This document shows positions 28,347 through 37,183 of a DNA stretch of 64,000 nucleotides, in pieces. The notes under the pieces were generated by a model, which was not told the origin of the DNA, did not search any database, and saw nothing but the letters and a program-made list of their open reading frames with translations. Made by a program: the position numbers and the translations under genes. Within the stretch, counting starts at the first letter, position 1; each line of letters begins with the position of its first letter. Location: the NCBI RefSeq assembly GCF_048565625.1, contig NZ_JBLZUR010000002.1:558001-622000 (forward strand), given 5' to 3'. The stretch is from JBLZUR01 sp048565625. Its GTDB lineage: Bacteria > Pseudomonadota > Alphaproteobacteria > Sphingomonadales > Sphingomonadaceae.

Positions 28347-29359
28347 CCCAGAGGATGGCGAAGCTCGATCGCTCGCTGAAGCTCGTTCATATGTTGTGCG
28401 ACAGCGGGGAAGGCCTGACACTCGACGAGATGGCTTCCGGGCTCGGGGTTACCAGGCGGACCGTTGAGCGCTTGCGCGACGTGATCGCGCTTCATTTCGA
28501 TGTGGTCGAGGAAAGCGATGGGCGAACCAAGCGGTTCCGCATTCGAGATGCATTGAGGCGGGTGTACACGCGCCCCACGGCTGCCGAGATCGCGGCACTC
28601 CAGGCTGAAGCCGACGCTCGCAATCGCGAGATGGCACCTCAGGCAGCATTGCTCTCCAGTCTGCTCGACAAGACAAAGGCTGCATTGGATGATCGGGAGA
28701 AGCGAAGGGTCGATCCGGATCTCGAATCCTTGGCCCGCCTTCAGCGCAGCCGGGTCCCCGCCGGTCCGGCCGTCGTCGCCGACCCGGAAAATTTGGCCGC
28801 TATCCAGGGCGCCATCATGGCCGGGCAATGTGTGGAGTTCGATTATCGCGCTGACGGGGTCGATCTCCCGCGGTGGCGCCGCGTGATACCCTTTGGCCTA
28901 GTGCATGGTCCCATCACCTACCTGATTGGCCAAATGCCCGATCGCGATGCCGATCCCGTGCCCTTCCGTTTGGATCGGATGAGCAACGTGCGTGCGGCCA
29001 ACACGTCGGGATTGCCCCCAGCGGACTGGGACATCGACCGGTGGTTATCACAAAGCTTCGGCATTTGGCGGGAGGAAGATCACGCGGTCGTGTTGCGGGT
29101 GCTTCCATCCTCGGTCGAACGCGCACGGCACTGGCGTTTCCATCCCGCTCAGGAACTGGAAGAAACAGATGAAGGAATGATCGTAAGGTTCCGGGCCGGT
29201 GGCCTCCGCGAAATTGCCGAGCATCTTTTTACATGGGGCGGCGAGGTTGTGATCGAAGGCCCCGATGCGCTCAAAGCGGTCATGCGGGAGCGGCTGGATG
29301 CGGCAAGCGCCTGCCTGCGACCGCTTTTGACGCAACATGACGCTAGGGCAGGGGCATGA
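28343..29359 (+). CDS. WYL-domain helix-turn-helix transcriptional regulator
   Basis: 338-residue regulator starting at the GTG at 28343. The N-terminal winged helix (LTLDEMASGLGVTRRTVERLRDVI, about residues 27-50) precedes a linker and a WYL domain. There, VEFDYRADG, RVIPFGLVHG and ITYLIG (around residues 170-196) stand where the family has W-Y-L; the first residue is Thr here. A WCX-like C-terminal part follows. WYL regulators such as BrxR and CapW control phage-defence genes by sensing nucleic-acid ligands. This gene diverges from the five-gene operon and probably represses it. Confidence 0.87.
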   Translation: MTQRMAKLDRSLKLVHMLCDSGEGLTLDEMASGLGVTRRTVERLRDVIALHFDVVEESDGRTKRFRIRDALRRVYTRPTAAEIAALQAEADARNREMAPQAALLSSLLDKTKAALDDREKRRVDPDLESLARLQRSRVPAGPAVVADPENLAAIQGAIMAGQCVEFDYRADGVDLPRWRRVIPFGLVHGPITYLIGQMPDRDADPVPFRLDRMSNVRAANTSGLPPADWDIDRWLSQSFGIWREEDHAVVLRVLPSSVERARHWRFHPAQELEETDEGMIVRFRAGGLREIAEHLFTWGGEVVIEGPDALKAVMRERLDAASACLRPLLTQHDARAGA

Positions 29360-30003
29360 GAAAGCCCGATTCTGTTTCTGCGCTCAATGACTTTGGCCGC
29401 GTTCGGTTGTCGAAGTCGTTCTTCATGCGGGATTTCCTGTTCTCCGACATTGCGGCGGTCCACGGTCTGAACAACCTGCCGGACGATCCTGATCTGGCGA
29501 TCGCTGCAGGAAGCAGGCTCTGCGAAGAACTGCTCGAGCCTTTGCAGGATAGGTTTGGCCGCATCGCCGTTCGCTCCGCCTTTCGCTCCTGCGAGGTCAA
29601 TGGGCTGGGCAACGAGATGCAGGCTGCTGGGAAGAGCGGGTACAATTGTGCTTCGAACGAAGCGAATTTCGCTGGCCACATATGGGATCGTCGCGACGCC
29701 AAGGGCCGAATGGGGGCCACGGCGTGCGTCGTCGTTCCGGCGTTCTGGGACGCATTCCAGGCGGAAGGGGATTGGCGAAAGCTCGCCTGGTGGATCCACG
29801 ATCACCTTCCCTATTCGAGCCTCTACTTCTTCCCGAAGTTCTGGGCCGTGAATATCGCCTGGCGCGAGGAGCCGGAACGGCGGATCGACAGTTACGCCTC
29901 TCCCAAAGGCTGTTTGACCAAGCGAGGCATGCCGAACAATTTGGGATCTCACGAGCAGGATTGGGCTGGCATCGAGAGAGCAACGGTCGGCGCGCTCGCC
30001 TGA
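29356..30003 (+). CDS. Peptidase M15-like domain protein
   Basis: 215 residues, start coupled to the WYL gene (ATGA). The N-terminal half resembles M15/DUF882 D,D-peptidase-like proteins: RLSKSFFMRDFLFSD, then LEPLQDRFGRIAVRSAFRSCEVN (residues about 18-82). Candidate zinc ligands are AGHIWDRRD (His108, Asp111 or Asp114) and IHDH (His148, His150), but the usual ExWH is not present. No signal peptide is seen, so the protein is likely cytoplasmic and may not cut peptidoglycan. Its coupling to a WYL regulator suggests a function linked to defence. Confidence 0.6.
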   Translation: MRKPDSVSALNDFGRVRLSKSFFMRDFLFSDIAAVHGLNNLPDDPDLAIAAGSRLCEELLEPLQDRFGRIAVRSAFRSCEVNGLGNEMQAAGKSGYNCASNEANFAGHIWDRRDAKGRMGATACVVVPAFWDAFQAEGDWRKLAWWIHDHLPYSSLYFFPKFWAVNIAWREEPERRIDSYASPKGCLTKRGMPNNLGSHEQDWAGIERATVGALA

Positions 30004-30054
30004 CGGGGTATCGGGCATTCGCGTTGAGTAATTTGAGAAAGTTCGGGGGGGATT

Positions 30055-31284
30055 ATGAAGCAGTCGTGCAGTTGGGCGTTTGGATTGATTGCAGCGAGCG
30101 CGTTGGTCATGCCGTCGCTTGCCCATGCCCAGGACAAGAATGCATTTCGCGATCAGGCCAAGGCTTCGCTTGCTCAGCTCCAAGGCCAAGGCGAACCCAA
30201 AGATCGCTGTTCGATGGGTGCCTTTGTCGGGGAGGGCGGCCTCGTGACGCGGACGTTCTCGGCATCCGCTCTGAAACCTGGAGATCGTCTCATCTCGATC
30301 AATCGTGTGGACGTATCCGGCAAGCGGGCCGAAGACATCATCGCGCTCCTGCGCGAGACTGGCCCGGCGACGGTGATCCCGGTGAGCATTGAGCGAGGCG
30401 GGCAGCCCACGGACGTGGAGGTGAGTTGCTCCAATGCCCGGCCTGCCACGGAAGCGTTGTTGAATGGCCTCAATCTTGCCGCCCGCGGCAAATTCGACGA
30501 ATGCGTTTCCGCCTTTGGGCAGCGCGATGATCTCGGAACATATGGCACCGCAATGAAGGTTCAGTGCGCCTCGCTCTCGCGTAACTCCGAGCGATACAAC
30601 CTCGCGCAGTTCACCTTTGATGCCATGCAGATGCTGGTCGAGGATGCGCGTTGGGCACCTTCGATGCGGACCGATGTCATCCGGCGCCTGCGCGCGAGCG
30701 AGGGCCTCATTACCCAGGGGCTGGGAATTGCACGTTTTCAGGAGCTGGTCGCCGTGACACGGTCCTGGCCTGGAGGCGAGCGCATGTTCGAGGAATCTGC
30801 GCCCGATTGGGCCATGTTTCGGCGCAATTCCGAGGCTTCGCTCCGCGCCCGATTGATCGATCCGGATTCCGCGCGGATCGAATGGCCTTATGGGTTCACC
30901 TATGGGACTTGGAAGCCCATCCTGTCCAAGCGTGTCGAAGGCTACTGGACTTGCGGGTCGATCAATGCCCGCAATCGCATGGGGGGCTACACCGGCAACA
31001 CGTCGTTTGTCGTCGTCCTGGATTCCAATGGTTTCGTCCAGTTCGTCGACATGGGCGAAGCGCGGGACTTCGACTTTGTCACGAACCAGTGCAACGGGTC
31101 CGTGAAGTTTTTGCCCCCTCCGCAGCGAGAGCTTGCCGGGGCAGCGGTGGCCCAACCTGCGCAAGGGACATCAATTGCCGACGAGTTGAGAAAGCTGGTC
31201 GATCTCAAGAACAGCGGTGCCCTGAGCGAAGCAGAATTTCAGGCTGCCAAAGAGCGACTGCTCGGCACCTCTGGGCAGCAGTGA
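30055..31284 (+). CDS. Secreted PDZ-domain protein with SHOCT-like C-terminus
   Basis: 409 residues. A clear signal peptide ends AHA (cleavage after residue 25). A PDZ-like domain follows at about residues 60-125 (ALKPGDRLISINRVDVSGK). The centre has no recognised domain. The last 35 residues (IADELRKLVDLKNSGALS) match a SHOCT oligomerisation motif. The protein is probably periplasmic, and SHOCT proteins often join larger assemblies. It lies 51 bases after the M15-like gene in the same direction. Confidence 0.7.
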   Translation: MKQSCSWAFGLIAASALVMPSLAHAQDKNAFRDQAKASLAQLQGQGEPKDRCSMGAFVGEGGLVTRTFSASALKPGDRLISINRVDVSGKRAEDIIALLRETGPATVIPVSIERGGQPTDVEVSCSNARPATEALLNGLNLAARGKFDECVSAFGQRDDLGTYGTAMKVQCASLSRNSERYNLAQFTFDAMQMLVEDARWAPSMRTDVIRRLRASEGLITQGLGIARFQELVAVTRSWPGGERMFEESAPDWAMFRRNSEASLRARLIDPDSARIEWPYGFTYGTWKPILSKRVEGYWTCGSINARNRMGGYTGNTSFVVVLDSNGFVQFVDMGEARDFDFVTNQCNGSVKFLPPPQRELAGAAVAQPAQGTSIADELRKLVDLKNSGALSEAEFQAAKERLLGTSGQQ

Positions 31285-31390
31285 GCGATGATGGTCCCCG
31301 GCCAGCTGATCACAGCAATCGATACGGCCATTGGTCCTGGCTCGAAGCCTCCGCCCTTGCCGGCTCACTGATCGTTTCCTGGGGGCTGAA

Positions 31391-32437
31391 ATGGCATTGC
31401 GATGTATCGACACTCATTCGGGCAAGAGCATCCATGCGTTCGAATTCGCCCCGCAGGAATGGCAATCGCTTTCCGTTAAAAACGCGCTCGAACGGCACCT
31501 GCGAGCACCTTGCTGTCAGGCAGAGATAATCCTCAGACGTTCGAAGCTCGGCACGCAGCATTTCGTTCACAGGTTCCGCGGGGCCTGTACAAGCGCGCCC
31601 GAAAGCGAAGACCATCGCCAAGTGAAGCAAGTGATAGTCGAGGCGGCGAGGGCCAATGGCTGGCTTGCAGAGGCAGAGATCGACGGACTGAGCGCAGATC
31701 GCGAGCCGTGGCGGGCCGACGTGCTCCTAAGCAAAGGGGCTGCTCGCATCGCCATCGAGGTACAATGGTCAAAGCAGAGCCAAGAGGAGACGGCTCGCCG
31801 ACAATCCCGCTACGCTTCGTCCGGGGTCCGCGGTCTCTGGCTTTTCCGGCAATCGCGTTTTCACGCATCCAAGGACATTCCCGCTGTCCGGGTCAGTGGC
31901 GCCCCGCTCGATGGCTACGAGGTCTTCGTACCGACCGGTGCCGGCGAGCAGGCCTTGCCGCTGGCATCATTCATTACAGCAGCTCTGAACCGGCAGTATA
32001 TGTTCGGCCTGCCGCTCGGCGCGCCGGCGGACGTTGAGATCCGGTGCGGCAACTTGGATTGCTGGAAGTGCGGGGCCGAGACGCGGATCATCACCGGACT
32101 CGATATCAGCATTGGTCCCCATACGCTTTCGGCGACCATCCCCGATCTCAGCGGTTGCCCTGATCTCGTGCGGAGGACCTTGCAGGCGATCCCTGCACAA
32201 GCATCACTTGGCCGGATCACGCACCGCGACAGCCGAGAGTTTGGTTCTCGTTACCTGAGCAACGGATGTGCCCACTGTGGCGCTCTAATCGGCGCTCACT
32301 ACGAATATCAGGCCTGGGACCACCAGGGTGTCGTGGCGAGGTTCCGCACCGTTGTCGATGATCGGATGCGGCAATTGGCGATCAACCTTGGTGAAGAGCC
32401 GGGATGGGGCGTCCACATGGAAATTTCGTTGACCTGA
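31391..32437 (+). CDS. CoiA-like nuclease-domain protein with zinc-binding cysteines
   Basis: 348 residues from the ATG at 31391, preferred because a G-rich site (GGGGG) lies a few bases upstream; a frame open from 31331 is the alternative. The segment WRADVLLSKGAARIAIEVQWS has the D-x(n)-ExQ layout of CoiA/PD-(D/E)XK nucleases. Two cysteine pairs, CWKCG and CAHCG, flank the C-terminal third and suggest a zinc ribbon. CoiA proteins act in DNA uptake and recombination, but CoiA-like nucleases are also frequent on mobile elements. Confidence 0.72.
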   Translation: MALRCIDTHSGKSIHAFEFAPQEWQSLSVKNALERHLRAPCCQAEIILRRSKLGTQHFVHRFRGACTSAPESEDHRQVKQVIVEAARANGWLAEAEIDGLSADREPWRADVLLSKGAARIAIEVQWSKQSQEETARRQSRYASSGVRGLWLFRQSRFHASKDIPAVRVSGAPLDGYEVFVPTGAGEQALPLASFITAALNRQYMFGLPLGAPADVEIRCGNLDCWKCGAETRIITGLDISIGPHTLSATIPDLSGCPDLVRRTLQAIPAQASLGRITHRDSREFGSRYLSNGCAHCGALIGAHYEYQAWDHQGVVARFRTVVDDRMRQLAINLGEEPGWGVHMEISLT

Positions 32438-32524
32438 AACATCCCATTTCAATCCTCGGCAAATCGCCATCCGTCAGCGGCAGTTACGACCGCTTTTGAC
32501 GGACGACTGAAATATGAGACGCTG

Positions 32525-33265
32525 ATGAGCGAATTGTTCCTCCCAGGCGTGCCAGCCGACCTGGTCCGCCTGTCCCTAGATAGAGCTGGTGGCAACGAAT
32601 TGGCCTCTGGCAAATTTGCTAGTCCAGAAAGTAGCGCCGCATTGGCGGCGAATGGGTTTGGTTGGTTCATCGAAAGACCAAGCCTACTTCCGGCTTTCCC
32701 TGGCCTCGATGACATCGAATGGCCAGCTGCGTCGGTCGAGATTGAACGGCAAATGCGCTTTCCCTGGCAAGGCGGTCGTCACCCATGGCTTGATGCAGCG
32801 GTTGTTACCGGCACCCATCTCATTGGCGTGGAGTCCAAGCGGTTCGAACCATTTCGAGATCAGAAGCAAGCCGTTCTGGCCCAAGCGTATGATCGCGATG
32901 TTTGGGGCGAGACGATGGAGCCTTGGCTGGCCATGCGCGATGCCTTGCGAGAGGATCCGCTTTCCTATCGCTATCTTGATGCCGCGCAGCTCGTGAAGCA
33001 CGCTTTTGGGCTCTCGACCGAAGCCAGGCGAGTCAATCGAGCGCCGGTCTTGCTGTACCTCTACGCCGAGCCACCAAGTGTGCCTGCCTCTGCTTGTTCA
33101 GGGCACCGCGCGGAAATTGAGAACTTCTCAGCCGCGGTGCGCGGCGCGCGTGTCCGATTCGCCGCGACGAGTTGGGCTGACTGGCTGGATCGCTTTGCTG
33201 TGCCGACCGCGCCCCCTGCGGTAAGGGCGCATGCCGAAGCTCTGCGTCTCAAATTTCAGCCATAG
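32525..33265 (+). CDS. PGN_0703-type putative restriction endonuclease
   Basis: 246 residues with a PD-(D/E)XK core: SVEIERQMRFPW (Glu72 or Glu74), HPWLDAAV (Asp90) and LIGVESKRFEPFRD (Glu103, Lys105), followed by the AYDRDVWG segment. This pattern is what I associate with the PGN_0703 putative restriction endonuclease family. No methyltransferase is nearby, so it is not part of an ordinary restriction-modification pair. It is the last gene before the tRNA-Lys boundary. Confidence 0.7.
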   Translation: MSELFLPGVPADLVRLSLDRAGGNELASGKFASPESSAALAANGFGWFIERPSLLPAFPGLDDIEWPAASVEIERQMRFPWQGGRHPWLDAAVVTGTHLIGVESKRFEPFRDQKQAVLAQAYDRDVWGETMEPWLAMRDALREDPLSYRYLDAAQLVKHAFGLSTEARRVNRAPVLLYLYAEPPSVPASACSGHRAEIENFSAAVRGARVRFAATSWADWLDRFAVPTAPPAVRAHAEALRLKFQP

Positions 33266-33415
33266 ATCGACGAACCAAGTGGCATCCTAGGTGCCAAGAC
33301 CCGTATTCGCGCCGATGCTGCTCTTCCTGCCCCCGCGACGCCAGACAGTGGGTCATTGCGATGCCGGGATTCTCTCGCGCAGCCGCAACCAAAAAAATAT
33401 GCGACAGCTGGCCGT

Positions 33416-33436
33416 GCTACCTAGCCTGCTACCTAG
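33416..33436. repeat. Two 9-base direct repeats near the element boundary
   Basis: GCTACCTAG occurs at 33416-33424 and again at 33428-33436, a 12-base period, about 65 bases from the tRNA-Lys 3' end. Short spaced direct repeats near attachment sites can be integrase arm sites. This is suggestive only. Confidence 0.35.
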
Positions 33437-33501
33437 GCGGAAGACGGACCGTCGCGACCCAAATTTCAGGCCGCGTAAGTTATTGAATTTATGGAGTAAG
33501 G

Positions 33502-33577
<76 letters not shown>

Positions 33578-33654
33578 ACTGCCGGGTTGCGGCGCCCCGA
33601 GGCATCGGGGAGGCGGCCGGTTAGCAGGGGGTCGGGGGCTTGTAAACCCCGGTT

Positions 33655-34752
33655 TCAGTAAGCCGGGCGCATTCGGCTGGATCGGTCGATCGACATCAGG
33701 ATGCCAACGACGATCATCATGGTCATCATCGCCGATCCGCCGAACGACACCATGGGGAGCGGGATGCCGACGACCGGCGCCAGGCCCATCACCATCATCA
33801 GGTTGATCGCGACGTAGAAGAAGATCGTCGCCGACAGCCCGCCCGCCGTCAGCCGCCCGAACCGGCTGTCCGCGCGCAACGCCACGCGCAGCGCCCACCA
33901 CATCAGCGCCAGGAACCCGCCGATCAGGAACAGCCCGCCCGCCAGCCCCCACTCCTCCGCCATGGTCGCGAAGACGAAGTCGGTATGCCCCTCCGGCAGG
34001 TAGTCGAGATGGCTCTGCGTGCCGTTCAGGAACCCCTTGCCGAACAGCCCGCCCGATCCGATCGCGATCTTCGACTGGCTGATATGATATCCGGTGCCGA
34101 GCGGGTCGCTCTCTGGATCGAGGAAGATCAGCACGCGGTTGCGCTGGTAATCGTGCATCATCGTGAAGGCGATCGGCAGCAGCGCCGCCACCCCCGCCGC
34201 CGCCCCCAGGAACAGGCGCAGCGGCAGGCCGGCGAGAAACGCCGTCACCACGCCCCCGAAGACGATCATCAGCGACGTGCCGAGATCGGGCTGCAGCATC
34301 ACCAGCACGAACGGTACGCCGATGAACAGGGCGGCGGGCCAGATCGCGGTCAGCCGCCGCGTCTCGCTGGCAGGCAGCAGGTCGTAGAACCGCGCCAGCG
34401 TCAACACGACCGACAGCTTCATCATCTCGGACGGCTGCAGGCGGATGATGCCGAGGTCGAGCCAGCGTTGCGCCCCGCCGGCCACCGCGCCAACCGCGTC
34501 GATCAGCAGCAGCAGGAAGACCAGCACCGCCCAGGATGGAAAGGCGATCGCCTTCCAGAACCGCTCGGGAAAGCGCGACAGGACGAGCGCCATGATAAGG
34601 AACGCGATTAGCCGGGTGCCCTGCGACGCGGCCCAGGGCCGCATCGAGCCGCCCGCCGCCGAATACAGCACGACCAGCCCGAAGCCGGCGATGGCGAGGA
34701 GCAGGAAGACGATCCGCCAGCGGATTTCGGCCAGGATGCGGGGGACGATCAT
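33655..34752 (-). CDS. rodA: RodA, peptidoglycan polymerase of the elongasome
   Basis: SEDS-family glycosyltransferase that polymerises peptidoglycan during rod growth. The ATG at 34752 overlaps the mrdA stop as ATGA, giving 365 residues with about ten membrane helices. Family signatures include GAQRWLDLG, LQPSEMMKL, LQPDLGTS, and the C-terminal GIPLPMVSFGGSAMM. It works with PBP2, encoded just upstream. Confidence 0.96.
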   Translation of the reverse strand: MIVPRILAEIRWRIVFLLLAIAGFGLVVLYSAAGGSMRPWAASQGTRLIAFLIMALVLSRFPERFWKAIAFPSWAVLVFLLLLIDAVGAVAGGAQRWLDLGIIRLQPSEMMKLSVVLTLARFYDLLPASETRRLTAIWPAALFIGVPFVLVMLQPDLGTSLMIVFGGVVTAFLAGLPLRLFLGAAAGVAALLPIAFTMMHDYQRNRVLIFLDPESDPLGTGYHISQSKIAIGSGGLFGKGFLNGTQSHLDYLPEGHTDFVFATMAEEWGLAGGLFLIGGFLALMWWALRVALRADSRFGRLTAGGLSATIFFYVAINLMMVMGLAPVVGIPLPMVSFGGSAMMTMMIVVGILMSIDRSSRMRPAY

Positions 34753-36677
34753 GCCGTGCGCGCCGCCTTCGCCGCAGCCCAGGCGTCCGCCTCCTTCGCC
34801 ATGCGCGTGCGGATGTCGCCGCCCCAATCGCCCTCCAGCGCCGTCAACGTCCGCATCGCGCGCTCGGGTTCGTAGAGGAAGGTCAGGATATCGCGCGCCA
34901 TTGGCGCGGCGGTGACGATATGGCCGCTATGTTCCAGCACCACCGCGCAGGCGTAACGCGGATTGTCGAACGGCGCGAAGCCGATGAACAACGAATGGTC
35001 GCGCATGCGGAAGGGGAGGGCGCTGTCGCCCAGCACCCCCGATCGCCGTTCCGCCATGGTGATCCGCCGCACCTGCGCGGTGCCTGTCTTCCCCGCCAGC
35101 AGCACGTCCGGCACCTGCATCCGTGCCGCACCGCCGGTGCCGCCGCCGTTCACCACCGCCGCCATTGCGTTGCGCACGATGGCGAGATGGTCCGGCGGGA
35201 TGCCGAGCGTGGCGGCTGGTGGGGCCGGCGTGCGGTCATGCGCGGGGTGGATCAGCAGCGGATCGATACGCTTCCCCGTCGCCAGCCGCGCCGCCATCAC
35301 CGCCAGCTGCAACGGATTGGCGAGCACATAGCCCTGGCCGATCGTCGCGTTGACGGTGTCGGCTACGGTCCACGGCTTCTTGTATTTCGCCAGCTTCCAC
35401 GCGCTGTCCGGCATGGTGCCATAGCGTTGCGACGCGACCGGCAGGTCGAAGCGCTGCCCCATGCCGAGGTCGCGCGCCGTCGCGGCGATCCGGTCGATGC
35501 CGAGCTGCCGCCCCATATGGTAGAAATAGATGTCGCAGCTCTGCGCCACAGCCCGCTGCATGTCGACGGGTCCATGCCCTCGTCGCCGCCAGCAGTGGAA
35601 CAGCCCCCCGCCGACGCGGTACGCCCCGCTGCACGACACGGTCGCGTGCGGATCGACGCCGGCACGGAGCAGGGCCAGCGACATCATCGGCTTGACCGTC
35701 GATCCCGGCGGGTAAAGCCCCTGCAGCACCTTGTTGGTCAGCGGCAGATGGTCGTTCGCCGACAGCATCCCCCATTCCGAATGGCCGATCCCGTCGGAAA
35801 AGCTGTTTGGATCATAGGCCGGCATCGACACCATCGCGAGGATGCCGCCCGTCAGGCAGTCGATCACCACCGCCGATCCGCTGTTCGGCCCCAGCCGCCG
35901 CGCGGCATAGGCCTGGAGCGGCGCGTCGACCGTCAGCTTCAGCACATGCCCCGGCACCTCCGGCCGCGTGGTCAGCTCCTTGACCAACTTGCCACGCGCG
36001 GTGACCTCGGCCCGCTTGGCCCCCGGCTTGCCGCGCAGCCAGCGCTCCATCGTCCGCTCCAGCCCCTCCTTGCCCACCTTGAAGCCGGGGGTGATGAGCA
36101 AAGGATCGCGCTCCGCCTCGTACTGCTTGGCGGACGCCGCGCCGACATAGCCGGTCAGGTGCGCGACGGCCGCGCCTGCCGGGTAGAAGCGGGAGAAGCC
36201 ACGCGCCGGGGCGACGCCGGGCAGCTCGGGCAGGCGGACGGAGACCGCCGCGAACTGTTCCCAGCTGAGGTTCTCCTTCACCGGCACCGGCCGGTATCCG
36301 GCGCCGCTCTTCAGATCCTCGCGCACCCGCTCGACCTCGTCCGGCGTCAGCGACAGCAGGCGGGTCAGCGCGGCGATCGCGCCCTCCGCATCGCGCAGCC
36401 GGTCGGGAATGAGATCGACGCGGAAGTCGGTGCGGTTGATCGCGATCGGGCGGCCGAAGCGATCGACGATCCAGCCCCGGCGCGGCGGGATGACCAGCGC
36501 CTGCACCCGGTTGCTCTCGGAAAGGCCGGTATACCGCTCGTTCTCGGCGATCGACAGCCAGGCCATGCGCGCGCCCAGCATCCCCGCCACGCCCGCCTGC
36601 AGTCCGCCCAGCACGAAGGCGCGCCGCGTGAAGGTCAGCGCCTGCTGCTGCGCGGAGACGATGCGTGGGCCCTTCAC
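34749..36677 (-). CDS. mrdA: Penicillin-binding protein 2 (elongasome transpeptidase)
   Basis: Class B PBP that cross-links the glycan made by RodA. The GTG at 36677 overlaps the mreD stop as GTGA, giving 642 residues. A membrane anchor lies near residues 18-38, then the dimerisation domain. The transpeptidase boxes are PPGSTVKP (catalytic Ser326, Lys329), SCD (380-382, the PBP2 form of SxN) and KTGT (530-533). Confidence 0.96.
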   Translation of the reverse strand: MKGPRIVSAQQQALTFTRRAFVLGGLQAGVAGMLGARMAWLSIAENERYTGLSESNRVQALVIPPRRGWIVDRFGRPIAINRTDFRVDLIPDRLRDAEGAIAALTRLLSLTPDEVERVREDLKSGAGYRPVPVKENLSWEQFAAVSVRLPELPGVAPARGFSRFYPAGAAVAHLTGYVGAASAKQYEAERDPLLITPGFKVGKEGLERTMERWLRGKPGAKRAEVTARGKLVKELTTRPEVPGHVLKLTVDAPLQAYAARRLGPNSGSAVVIDCLTGGILAMVSMPAYDPNSFSDGIGHSEWGMLSANDHLPLTNKVLQGLYPPGSTVKPMMSLALLRAGVDPHATVSCSGAYRVGGGLFHCWRRRGHGPVDMQRAVAQSCDIYFYHMGRQLGIDRIAATARDLGMGQRFDLPVASQRYGTMPDSAWKLAKYKKPWTVADTVNATIGQGYVLANPLQLAVMAARLATGKRIDPLLIHPAHDRTPAPPAATLGIPPDHLAIVRNAMAAVVNGGGTGGAARMQVPDVLLAGKTGTAQVRRITMAERRSGVLGDSALPFRMRDHSLFIGFAPFDNPRYACAVVLEHSGHIVTAAPMARDILTFLYEPERAMRTLTALEGDWGGDIRTRMAKEADAWAAAKAARTA

Positions 36678-37183
36678 CGCGCCAGCCGCCAGCGGTCGAG
36701 CCGGGCACAGAGGCGCAGGATGGACGGGAAGAGCAGGATGCCCGCAAGGCACGCGGGGAGCACCGCGCGCAATGAGCTATCCGCGCCGCTCATCCACCCC
36801 AGCACCACGTCGCCCGCCGTTACGAACAGCACGGCCACCGCGACGATGCCCCATTCCTGCCAATGGTTGCGCCAGAGGAGGCGCGTGTCGCTATAGTCGA
36901 TGGCGAGCAGCACCATCGTCCACAACGCCATGCCGGTGCCGATCGGCCGACCGGTCAGGATATCGTCGGCAAGGCCGAGGGGGAGGGCGACCCAGGCCTG
37001 CCAGATTTCCGGTCGCAGCAGCCGCCAGCCGAGCAGCATGAGGAGGCCGAAGGGCGGCAGCATCGCCCAGGATGTGACGACCGGCAGCAGCGAGGTCGCG
37101 GAGCCGAGGATCGTCGTCGCGACCGGCACCGCCGCGACCCGGAAGGGCAGGCGGTAGGGATCGGCGGAGCGCGGCGCGATCAC
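36674..37183 (-). CDS. mreD: MreD, rod-shape determining membrane protein
   Basis: Integral membrane protein of the elongasome, 169 residues with about five hydrophobic segments. The segment WVALPLGLADDILTGRPIGTGMALW is the MreD core. It overlaps mreC by 4 bases at its start and mrdA by 4 at its end, fixing it in the mreBCD-mrdA-rodA operon. Confidence 0.93.
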   Translation of the reverse strand: MIAPRSADPYRLPFRVAAVPVATTILGSATSLLPVVTSWAMLPPFGLLMLLGWRLLRPEIWQAWVALPLGLADDILTGRPIGTGMALWTMVLLAIDYSDTRLLWRNHWQEWGIVAVAVLFVTAGDVVLGWMSGADSSLRAVLPACLAGILLFPSILRLCARLDRWRLAR

